Below, one piece after another: positions 1 through 5,777 of a stretch of 8,093 bases of DNA. The stretch is taken from positions 1-8,093 of the forward strand of contig JBAZBO010000044.1 of NCBI GenBank assembly GCA_041671425.1, read 5' to 3'. Below the pieces are notes generated by a model. It ran no database searches. It was not told the origin of the DNA and was given only the letters and a program-made list of their open reading frames with translations. This stretch comes from JBAZBO01 sp041671425. GTDB lineage: Bacteria > Patescibacteriota > WWE3 > UBA101185 > UBA10185. The position numbers were made by a program, and so were the translations under genes. Positions within the stretch are counted from its first letter, which is position 1. Every line of letters starts with the position of its first letter.

Positions 1-2
1 AA

Positions 3-33
3 TTAACACGACATACTTCAAACTTGCTACAAT
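3..33 (+). promoter_or_regulatory. Candidate promoter for the first operon
   Basis: A -10-like TACAAT (28-33) lies 12 nt before the ATG at 46, with TTAACA (3-8) as a possible -35 at a long 19-nt spacer. A start about 7 nt after the -10 would leave a leader of only about 6 nt, and no Shine-Dalgarno sequence is visible. This is pattern matching in AT-rich DNA at the window edge, so confidence is limited. Confidence 0.4.
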
Positions 34-45
34 AGAGTAGTACTT

Positions 46-459
46 ATGAGATCCATTATCAGAGCAATAGTCTTCTCGTTCATCGCACTTTATGCTACCC
101 AGGCGTATATAAAGGGGATAGATTATGGGAGTAACCGTATGGTTTCTATGGCCCTTCTGGTCGCTGGGCTGTCTGCAGTCAATTTTCTAATACTGCCAAT
201 ACTGCGAGTGGTTGGTTTCAAGGCGAAAGGACTTGGTGGCCTGGTTCTTAGGTTCATTCTGATTGGGTTGATGTTCTACTTCCTAGTGCCTGTGATCACG
301 GGGATAGAATTTGTTGCCACAACGCTGCCAGAGTTGAAATTATATGATTTTATGCTACCATCAAAAGGTTTGAGCCCATTGATGTCGCTTGTCTTCACTG
401 CACTGCTATTTAGTTTTCTGTATAGTTTTCTTGATTGGCTTTGTCCAAAGAAAGGATAA
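46..459 (+). CDS. Small four-helix membrane protein, phage-holin-4-like
   Basis: This is a 137-residue protein with about four hydrophobic segments (roughly residues 5-22, 33-56, 63-88 and 108-131) and almost no soluble part. The second segment contains an Asn followed by a Pro (N46, P51) in the pattern NFLILPIL. That resembles the Asn...Pro signature of the small bacterial membrane proteins grouped with the mycobacterial-type four-TM phage holin family (Phage_holin_4_2). The name of that family comes from phage, but most bacterial members have no known lytic role, so no function is assigned. The start is the first ATG after a candidate promoter; there is no Shine-Dalgarno. The secG start codon follows the stop by 5 nt, so the two are probably co-transcribed. 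It could equally be an unrelated small membrane protein. Confidence 0.6.
   Translation: MRSIIRAIVFSFIALYATQAYIKGIDYGSNRMVSMALLVAGLSAVNFLILPILRVVGFKAKGLGGLVLRFILIGLMFYFLVPVITGIEFVATTLPELKLYDFMLPSKGLSPLMSLVFTALLFSFLYSFLDWLCPKKG
451..456 (+). promoter_or_regulatory. Shine-Dalgarno that fixes the secG start
   Basis: AAAGGA lies 8 nt before the ATG at 465, inside the last codons of the preceding gene. It supports ATG 465 over an in-frame TTG at 435, which would add ten residues and overlap the upstream gene by 25 bases. Confidence 0.65.
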
Positions 460-464
460 TTAGC

Positions 465-683
465 ATGTTGAGGTTTGCGCAAATTCTGCAGCTGATAGTT
501 TCTGTCATCATTACGTTGTTGGTGTTGATGCAGACAAAAGGCAAGGGACTGTCTAGTTTTCTTGGTGGTGATGGGGGCTTTTATTCTACTAGAAGAGGAT
601 TAGAAAAGATCATATTCGTCGTTACTATAATCCTTGGGATTTTGCTAACCGCGAACTCTTTGTTCATGATATATCTTAGCTGA
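465..683 (+). CDS. secG: Protein translocase subunit SecG
   Basis: SecG is the small accessory subunit of the SecYEG translocon in the cytoplasmic membrane and assists SecA-driven protein export. The 72-residue product has the expected layout: a first membrane helix at about residues 3-23, a glycine-rich cytosolic loop at about 24-46 with the family's Q-x-x-GKG-LSSFLGG pattern, then a second helix at about 48-70. It is at the short end for the family. ATG 465 is chosen because it has an AAAGGA 8 nt upstream and gives a start close to other SecG proteins. It lies between a small membrane protein and murA, with only 1 nt before the murA ATG, so translation is likely coupled. The name rests on topology and the loop motif, since SecG sequences diverge strongly. 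Confidence 0.88.
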   Translation: MLRFAQILQLIVSVIITLLVLMQTKGKGLSSFLGGDGGFYSTRRGLEKIIFVVTIILGILLTANSLFMIYLS

Positions 684-684
684 T

Positions 685-2004
685 ATGCAGACACTTTTTG
701 TAGAAGGTGGAAAACCTTTAGTTGGTTCTGTCAGGCTTTCCGGCGCTAAAAACTCCGCATTGAAACTGATCCCCGCCGCGATGTTCTCAAATGAAGACAT
801 TACATTAGAGAATATCCCAAGGATTGGAAATGTAGAAAATGACCTTGAGGCGATAAGAGCTATTGGTGGTAAAGCCGAGTGGACCGGTCCGAAAACCTTG
901 GTGCTAAATGGGGCAGGACTAAACACTTTTGAGATTCCATACGACCTGGGTTCCAAATATAGAACAGCCGCCTTGCTGGCTGCTCCTTTGGTTTTTAGGT
1001 TTGGCAAAGCCGTAATACCCCAACCCGGTGGTTGCAAGATAGGGTATAGGCCTATAAATAGATGGATAGATGTTTGGAATAGTATGGGTATCGAAGTGAC
1101 GGAGGAGGAACTATACGTATCTTTGAACGCCAAGGCTTTTACCGGTACCGATATAAATTTCAAGATCTCTACCCACATGGGGACTGATAACGCCATCCTG
1201 TCAGCCATTGCCGCTCATGGTGAGACTACAATATCCAACGCTGCTGAGGAATGTGAGGTTGATGATCTGATAGCCTTTTGTAACATGATGGGGGCTCAAG
1301 TGGAAAGGACCGAACCCAGAAGGATAAAGATCACAGGGAGGAACGTGTTCAAAGGCGGAAGTTTTAAAGTCCAGGCAGATAGGAACGAGGCTGTTACTTA
1401 CGCTGTAGCAGCTCTGGTAACTGGTGGGAATATTACGTTGGAGGGTGCCGAAAAGACCCACCTCACGGCTTTCATAAATGTATTGTCTAAGATGGGTGCA
1501 AATTTTGAGTTCATGAAAGAGGAGATGAGGGTCTGGCATACTAATCAGGAACTTCTTCCGGTGACGATTACTACCCTTCCCGCCCCGGGTTTTATGACAG
1601 ACTGGCAGCCGTTGGGTGTGTTACTTTGTACTAGAGCCCATGGTGAGAGCCTAGTTCATGACACAATTTACACCGATAGGTTTGGATATACAAAAGATCT
1701 CAACAGGATGGGTGCAAACATAGAGCTTTTTCAGCCTACCAGTTTAGGAATCGAATCGGTAATAAGTGATGATATGTATGATCTTAAGAAAATGGGTGAG
1801 CCTTTTACTGTGGCCAAGGTTATTGGACCTTCAAAGCTTAGAGGTACCAGGATGGATGTTCCGGACCTGAGAGCTGGAGCCACATTGATACTTGCGGCCC
1901 TTTCTGCTGAGGGTAGAAGCGAAATAAATGGCTATGAGAACGTGATCCGAGGCTATGAGGATTTTGCCGATAAACTCACTAACCTTGGTGCTCGTCTGCA
2001 CTAG
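685..2004 (+). CDS. murA: UDP-N-acetylglucosamine 1-carboxyvinyltransferase (MurA)
   Basis: MurA transfers the enolpyruvyl group of phosphoenolpyruvate to UDP-GlcNAc in the cytosol, the first committed step of peptidoglycan precursor synthesis. At 439 residues it is slightly longer than the E. coli enzyme (419). Visible landmarks are the N-terminal SGAKNSAL (K22, N23, substrate binding), the mobile loop PGGCKIG with catalytic Cys at residue 117, PGFMTD with the general acid/base Asp at 306, and DLRAGATL with R396 near the C-terminus. All key residues seem present. The retained Cys117 is the residue alkylated by fosfomycin, so sensitivity is predicted. ATG 685 is 1 nt after the secG stop and has no Shine-Dalgarno, so coupled translation is likely; a weak TATCTT at 672-677 is also 7 nt before it. 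Only 17 nt separate it from mraY. Confidence 0.97.
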   Translation: MQTLFVEGGKPLVGSVRLSGAKNSALKLIPAAMFSNEDITLENIPRIGNVENDLEAIRAIGGKAEWTGPKTLVLNGAGLNTFEIPYDLGSKYRTAALLAAPLVFRFGKAVIPQPGGCKIGYRPINRWIDVWNSMGIEVTEEELYVSLNAKAFTGTDINFKISTHMGTDNAILSAIAAHGETTISNAAEECEVDDLIAFCNMMGAQVERTEPRRIKITGRNVFKGGSFKVQADRNEAVTYAVAALVTGGNITLEGAEKTHLTAFINVLSKMGANFEFMKEEMRVWHTNQELLPVTITTLPAPGFMTDWQPLGVLLCTRAHGESLVHDTIYTDRFGYTKDLNRMGANIELFQPTSLGIESVISDDMYDLKKMGEPFTVAKVIGPSKLRGTRMDVPDLRAGATLILAALSAEGRSEINGYENVIRGYEDFADKLTNLGARLH

Positions 2005-2009
2005 AGTGC

Positions 2010-2015
2010 TATACT
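2010..2015 (+). promoter_or_regulatory. -10-like hexamer directly before mraY
   Basis: TATACT lies 6 nt before the mraY ATG at 2022. A transcript starting about 7 nt downstream of a -10 would begin at or next to the A of the start codon, giving a leaderless mRNA. The -35 is poor (TTGGTG at 1985-1990, 19-nt spacer). It would act as an internal promoter in the secG-murA-mraY-ftsW run. Confidence 0.42.
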
Positions 2016-2021
2016 AAGGGT

Positions 2022-3086
2022 ATGTTGACGCAGTTGCTTCATCTCTTCTTCGCTACATTTTTGACATTTCTTCTCTACCCACTTTGGATAAAGTTCGTTT
2101 ACAAATATCAGATGCGTGAGGAGGTCAGGACCGATGGTCCACAGACCCATATTGTAAAGAAGGGCACGCCTACAATGGGCGGCCTGGTATTCATCCTTTC
2201 AGTTTCATTGATAACTTTCATATTCAACAGGTACAGGACCCAGACTCTATTTCCTATCTTTGTCGCTACATTATCAGGGCTTTTTGGGATCACAGAGGAT
2301 TTTGTAAAAGTTTATAAATACTCATTCTTTTCCACATTTTTTAAGAAAAAGGAAGAAGCGGTCGAGAAGAAAAGCCCATCCAAGTTCAACCCATGGCATT
2401 ATTTCACTGAATTCTGGAGAGTTGTGGGAAGTGATACAGGGAGGGGTCCGCAAACATATCAGAAGTTTCTTTTCCAGGCTGCAATAGGGGGGTTTGTGGC
2501 TTACTGGACCTATTTTAAGCTGGGATGGGACTACCTTTGGATGCCTCTTATTGGAAATATTCACTTAGGCTTGTTCTACCCGGTCCTGATTTTTTTCCTT
2601 TTTATCGCAGTTCTTAACTGTGTAGCCTTCACTGACGGTCTTGATGGTTTGGCAGGGAGGCTTTCGCTCATAGCCTTCTGCGCATACTGGGTGATTTCGT
2701 TCAGGATGGAATACATTGCTCTCTCCGCTTTCTGTGCAACTTTTGTAGGTGCCCTTATACCTTTCTTGTACTTCAATGTGTACCCCGCCAGGGTGTTCAT
2801 GGGTAATGTGGGGTCACACGTGCTTGGCGCTACTATGGCCATACTAGCTGTAGTGCTGCATCGAGAAGTAGCACTCCTACCTATACTGGCGGTATTTTTG
2901 GTAGATGGAGCAAGTAGCCCGCTTCAGCAGTTGTCGGTCAGGCTCACAGGCAAGAGGATCTTTAGGATGGCGCCCTTGCACCATCATTTTGAACTTCTGG
3001 GTTGGCCTGAGACCAAGGTTACCTTTAGGTTTTGGATATTTGGTATATTCTTCGCTTTTGTCGGCATCTTTGTGGCACTTCTTTGA
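2022..3086 (+). CDS. mraY: MraY-type phospho-MurNAc-pentapeptide transferase with altered catalytic residues
   Basis: MraY transfers phospho-MurNAc-pentapeptide from UDP to undecaprenyl phosphate, making lipid I at the inner membrane face. The 354-residue protein is clearly of this family: KKGTPTMGG (46-54), TDGLDGLAG (204-212), FNVYPARVFMG (251-261), and APLHHHFELLGWPE (317-330) with the three histidines H320-H322; about ten membrane helices are evident. Three canonical positions differ. The paired aspartates (E. coli D115/D116) are E92-D93. The Mg-binding Asp of the usual MGDxGS (E. coli D267) is N262 in MGNVGS. The second Asn of NxxN-L-T-D is A202. About 37 extra, charge-rich residues lie between E92-D93 and helix start (about 146), on the cytosolic side. 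ATG 2022 gives a normal N-terminus; the AAGGG at 2016-2020 is too close to act as a Shine-Dalgarno. The family call is firm; activity is uncertain. Confidence 0.9.
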   Translation: MLTQLLHLFFATFLTFLLYPLWIKFVYKYQMREEVRTDGPQTHIVKKGTPTMGGLVFILSVSLITFIFNRYRTQTLFPIFVATLSGLFGITEDFVKVYKYSFFSTFFKKKEEAVEKKSPSKFNPWHYFTEFWRVVGSDTGRGPQTYQKFLFQAAIGGFVAYWTYFKLGWDYLWMPLIGNIHLGLFYPVLIFFLFIAVLNCVAFTDGLDGLAGRLSLIAFCAYWVISFRMEYIALSAFCATFVGALIPFLYFNVYPARVFMGNVGSHVLGATMAILAVVLHREVALLPILAVFLVDGASSPLQQLSVRLTGKRIFRMAPLHHHFELLGWPETKVTFRFWIFGIFFAFVGIFVALL

Positions 3087-3089
3087 TCT

Positions 3090-4286
3090 ATGAAAGTTAA
3101 AAAGGTCCGTGCCCATTCAGGAAAAAGTCCCCCGGTTGATAAGACCCTTTTACTTTATATTTTTGGACTTCTCATATTTGGGGTGGTAATGATCTATGAC
3201 GCTACCGTTGCTGTTGCCCAAAGCAATTTTGGAGGTCCGTATAAGTTCTTATTCCATCACTTAGCGTGGGTACTTCTTGGTCTTTTGGGATTTTTCTTTT
3301 TCATGAACTACAACTATAAACACCTTGGAAAGATATCTTACTTTCTGTTCTTTCTTTCTTTGTTGTTGTTGCTAGTTCCAGCTATTATAGGGTTTTTTGA
3401 TATTGTTGGTGTGCTGAACTGTGAAAAGTCCCTTAGTTTTGTCCCTTGTGTGAATGGCGCGTATAGGTGGGTCTACCTGAACCCCCCGCCTTTTCCTGAG
3501 ATACCCTTCCTAGGAGTTCTAGGGTTTCAACCGGCTGAGTTTGCAAAACTTGCCTTGGTTATCTATCTGTCTGTGCAGATTGGAATTAAGGCCAAGGAGA
3601 AAATGACTCCCTTCTGGCTGTTCCTCGTTGCTACAGGTATTGTCTCGTTTTTGGTTCTCCTTCAGCCCAACATGTCTACTGCGGTGCTGATCTTCCTTAT
3701 TGGAGTTTTTATCTACTTCTCTTCGGGATTGACTTTGTATCCCTTGATGGCCACGCTTCCTATGATTGGTATCTTGGGAGGAGGGGCTGTACTTTCTTCA
3801 CCTTATAGAAGACAAAGGCTGCTAACCCTTATTGGTATGTCGGAGGGAGATGATCTATCTCTTGGATATCACATAAGGCAGATCCTAATCGCCTTGGGCT
3901 CCGGAGGGCTCCTGGGGGTGGGTTTCGGGCAGTCACGACAGAAGTATCAATATCTTCCGGAGGTGTCTGCGGACTCCATATTTGCCATAATTGGGGAAGA
4001 ACTGGGGTTTATTGGCACCACTGCCTTGGTTGTACTGTTTGGCTTTTTCATTATCAAAGGTTTTGACATTGCAAAGAACGCTCCGGATCTGCCAGGAAAG
4101 ATGCTAGCGGTTGGAATAACCTCTTGGATTGGTCTTCAGTTCTTTATAAATGTGGCTGCCATGACCAAACTGATTCCTCTTACTGGTATACCTATTCCAC
4201 TTATATCCTATGGTGGCTCTTCTACTGTATTTTCACTGATGGGCTTGGGTATTTTGGCAAACGTGAGCAGGTATTCGAAGGCATAA
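3090..4286 (+). CDS. ftsW: SEDS-family peptidoglycan glycosyltransferase, FtsW type
   Basis: FtsW polymerises lipid II into glycan strands at the division site with a partner class B penicillin-binding protein. The 398-residue protein has about ten membrane segments and the SEDS hallmarks: GAYRW (123-127) followed by FQPAEFAKL (146-154), LLQPNMSTAV (190-199), KYQYLPEVSADSIF (285-298) with the presumed catalytic Asp at 295, IIGEELGF (300-307), and TGIPIPLISYGGSS (365-378). FtsW rather than RodA is favoured by position beside mraY and murD; the motifs alone do not fully separate them. Two points are unusual: N194 and S196 replace the D and G of the common QPDxGT motif, and the extracellular loop before GAYRW is long and has two cysteines (C111, C120). 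The start is 3 nt after the mraY stop, without a Shine-Dalgarno, so coupled translation is likely. Confidence 0.9.
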   Translation: MKVKKVRAHSGKSPPVDKTLLLYIFGLLIFGVVMIYDATVAVAQSNFGGPYKFLFHHLAWVLLGLLGFFFFMNYNYKHLGKISYFLFFLSLLLLLVPAIIGFFDIVGVLNCEKSLSFVPCVNGAYRWVYLNPPPFPEIPFLGVLGFQPAEFAKLALVIYLSVQIGIKAKEKMTPFWLFLVATGIVSFLVLLQPNMSTAVLIFLIGVFIYFSSGLTLYPLMATLPMIGILGGGAVLSSPYRRQRLLTLIGMSEGDDLSLGYHIRQILIALGSGGLLGVGFGQSRQKYQYLPEVSADSIFAIIGEELGFIGTTALVVLFGFFIIKGFDIAKNAPDLPGKMLAVGITSWIGLQFFINVAAMTKLIPLTGIPIPLISYGGSSTVFSLMGLGILANVSRYSKA

Positions 4287-4290
4287 AGGA

Positions 4291-4322
4291 GAAGCACCTA
4301 CACTGCGGTTTGCAGGTGCTTC
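4291..4322. terminator. Shared bidirectional terminator hairpin
   Basis: GAAGCACCT (4291-4299) pairs perfectly with AGGTGCTTC (4314-4322), a 9-bp stem around a 14-nt loop. It lies 4 nt after the ftsW stop, and its right arm overlaps the stop codon of the convergent gene (TGA on the minus strand, 4321-4323). Downstream tracts are weak: TTCATTT on the plus side and TTCTCCTTTA on the minus side. It probably terminates both converging transcripts, but no strong U-tract is present. Confidence 0.7.
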
Positions 4323-4965
4323 ATTTCCAGATGGCTGTTCCGTATCCCCGGAAACTTTCTTCGAACTTCTCGGTAGTGACCGTTTTGAGGGCTTCGGTGT
4401 ACGTCGTAGGCAATGGGTCTACGTAGGTTACTGTCCTCTCCTCAACGCTACACACAACTACTATGTGGGAGCTGATGCCTCCGCTCACAGGGTTGCAGTA
4501 GTGCATAGAAGCCAGGAAGTAACTTACTCCCCATTCCATAAGGTTTTGAAGATTAGAGACGCTTAGTTCTTCTTCGACCTCGGCCTCGATGCCGAATTCT
4601 CGGAGAAGATCCACCGCCCCCCTATGATCAAAACCCTTCTTGAGTGAATAGGTGGGTTTGTAGGTTTTTCCCGCTGGCCTGACGTAATCGCCGTCCTCAA
4701 AGTCGGACATGCTGCCGTTCGGATCCACTACGATGTGGATGCCCCCAAATGGTCTTACCAGAACCACCTTGTTCTGCTCGTGTCTCGACACGAAATAACT
4801 CAGGAACCAATCAAGGTTGGCTCCAGCCTCGTATCCGGGGAGCCGTTGCAAGATTCCCAGCTGAGCGCACACCATGGCTAGAGAAGTGACACCGCAAGTC
4901 AATCTTCTTAGCATTGGGTGTGAATAAGATCCCAACTGGGAGTAGAAATACTCCCTTGCAATCAC
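4321..4965 (-). CDS. C39-like cysteine peptidase family protein, cytosolic
   Basis: This 214-residue protein has the ordered catalytic signature of papain-like peptidases of the C39 / C39-like-2 group. A Cys opens a helix in TCGVTSLAMV (C24, residues 23-32), a His precedes a strand in SHIVVV (H167), and an Asp-Pro follows the next strand in VTYVDPL (D183, P184). I see no Gln at the usual position about six residues before the Cys, so the oxyanion hole may be altered. There is no signal peptide or membrane segment. The GTG start is chosen because AGGAG (4974-4978) lies 8 nt upstream; the next Met (residue 18) would cut into the domain. By hand count 4321-4920 is about 52% G+C, against about 40% for the divergent partner. 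Substrate and role are unknown; it could be a peptidase, a transpeptidase-like enzyme or an inactive relative. Confidence 0.72.
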   Translation of the reverse strand: MIAREYFYSQLGSYSHPMLRRLTCGVTSLAMVCAQLGILQRLPGYEAGANLDWFLSYFVSRHEQNKVVLVRPFGGIHIVVDPNGSMSDFEDGDYVRPAGKTYKPTYSLKKGFDHRGAVDLLREFGIEAEVEEELSVSNLQNLMEWGVSYFLASMHYCNPVSGGISSHIVVVCSVEERTVTYVDPLPTTYTEALKTVTTEKFEESFRGYGTAIWK

Positions 4966-4973
4966 TTTCCTGT

Positions 4974-4978
4974 CTCCT
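4974..4978 (-). promoter_or_regulatory. Shine-Dalgarno for the minus-strand C39-like gene
   Basis: On the minus strand AGGAG lies 8 nt before the GTG start at 4965, within a purine-rich AGGAGAGGAG stretch (4974-4983). It is one of the best ribosome binding sites in the window and decides the GTG start. Confidence 0.7.
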
Positions 4979-4979
4979 C

Positions 4980-5007
4980 TCCTATAGGATAGGCGTTATG
5001 ATATCAT
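4980..5007. promoter_or_regulatory. Divergent promoter region with two palindromes
   Basis: The 54-bp gap between the divergent genes holds two perfect 10-bp palindromes, TCCTATAGGA (4980-4989) and ATGATATCAT (4998-5007), with centres 18 bp apart. The second contains TATCAT on both strands. On the minus strand TATCAT (4998-5003) has TTTCCA (5021-5026) upstream at a 17-nt spacer, a plausible promoter. On the plus strand TATCAT (5002-5007) ends 12 nt before the ATG at 5020, with no recognisable -35. The palindrome may therefore be a symmetric two-way -10 element, a regulator site, or both. Confidence 0.45.
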
Positions 5008-5019
5008 TAAACAGTCCTT

Positions 5020-5751
5020 ATGGAAATTACTAGCACATGCCAGTTTGACTCAGATTTCCCCGTACAGATAAAAAACAATCTTTGTGGTGTGCTGAGCATG
5101 TATAAGGTGATCGACTTCTTTGGTAAACCCCTTCCAAAGCTAAAAGAGTTTTTCAATGAATTTGTCTCCTTTGGTAAATATACATTGCCAACCATTAACG
5201 TTATATTTCATGATAGCGGTATTGTAAGCATTCCGATTAGGTTTTTGGACAGTAATGTGCCATCAGACACTCAGCTTTCGAATGCTAGAGAACTCTTTGA
5301 GGGTGGGGATATTCAGTTGGAGATCGTTGAGCACAGTAGTAATAGTTATTTACCAACCTTTTTATTGGACAGGGGAAGTGACTCTCGGGGGATTTCAGCA
5401 TATATGAAAGGTTTGGGGTTTAATAATGCCCTGATTGAGAAAAAAGATGCAAATGAAGAGGAATTCACAGGCAAATTTCTAATTGAGTCAAAAGTTCATC
5501 CTGTTGTTGCGTCAGTTCTTATGAGGAAGCTAAAGCACCTCGATGACGTTGCCCAGAAGTATTATGGGAATATTGATGAGATCACGCATCTGGTTGTGGT
5601 AGTTCCCAACATAGATGACAATAGAGTGACCCTGTGGGACCCAGCTATATGTAGCAAGTTCAGTGACCATGTTTTTGTAGACACGCAAGAGTTCTTGAGT
5701 GCCTTGTGTCCTGATGAGAGGCTAAACTCGCACTTTGTGTTTTTCGAGTAA
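5020..5751 (+). CDS. C39-like cysteine peptidase family protein, divergent partner
   Basis: This 243-residue protein repeats the plan of its divergent neighbour with little overall identity. Q16 lies six residues before C22 in QIKNNLCGVLSM (16-27), the spacing expected of an oxyanion Gln and catalytic Cys. THLVVVV (189-195) supplies H190, and VTLWDPA (203-209) supplies D207. A DSRG-containing helix (121-124) matches the DHRG (113-116) of the neighbour. The Cys-to-His gap is 168 residues against 143 in the partner, because of an insertion around residues 140-185. No signal peptide or membrane helix is seen, so it should be cytosolic. No Shine-Dalgarno precedes ATG 5020, and the leader may be only about 6 nt. 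I see no terminator between this gene and murD, so read-through into murD is possible. Function unknown; the family call rests on motif order and spacing. Confidence 0.65.
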   Translation: MEITSTCQFDSDFPVQIKNNLCGVLSMYKVIDFFGKPLPKLKEFFNEFVSFGKYTLPTINVIFHDSGIVSIPIRFLDSNVPSDTQLSNARELFEGGDIQLEIVEHSSNSYLPTFLLDRGSDSRGISAYMKGLGFNNALIEKKDANEEEFTGKFLIESKVHPVVASVLMRKLKHLDDVAQKYYGNIDEITHLVVVVPNIDDNRVTLWDPAICSKFSDHVFVDTQEFLSALCPDERLNSHFVFFE

Positions 5752-5765
5752 GTAGTATCAGCCTG

Positions 5766-5771
5766 TATAAT
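5766..5771 (+). promoter_or_regulatory. Consensus -10 directly before murD
   Basis: A perfect TATAAT ends 6 nt before the murD ATG at 5778, the same spacing as the TATACT before mraY. Transcription would start at or beside the start codon, giving a leaderless murD message. No convincing -35 is seen, and there is no Shine-Dalgarno before this ATG. Confidence 0.52.
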
Positions 5772-5777
5772 GACTAT

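Noticed and set aside
435..464. Longer secG from a TTG at 435
   Set aside because: ATG 465 has a good Shine-Dalgarno (451-456) and gives a normal SecG N-terminus; the extension lies within the upstream gene and adds charged residues before the first helix.
645..1208. 187-codon open frame on the minus strand across murA
   Set aside because: It lies wholly antisense to a well-conserved murA, has no recognisable domain or Shine-Dalgarno site, and its composition follows from murA codons.
2016..2020. AAGGG as the Shine-Dalgarno of mraY
   Set aside because: Only 1 nt separates it from the ATG, too close for ribosome pairing.
2022..3086. WecA/TagO-type glycan transferase instead of MraY
   Set aside because: The KKGTPTMGG and APLHHHFELLGWPE motifs and the flanking murA and ftsW genes are specific to MraY.
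4124..4426. Plus-strand open frame across the end of ftsW into the minus-strand gene
   Set aside because: It overlaps the conserved SEDS C-terminus in another frame, crosses the terminator hairpin and shows no family motifs.
465..4965. Alternative genetic code with UGA read as glycine, known in some Patescibacteria
   Set aside because: secG, mraY and the minus-strand C39-like gene all end at TGA at sensible lengths, and no conserved protein needs read-through of TGA.
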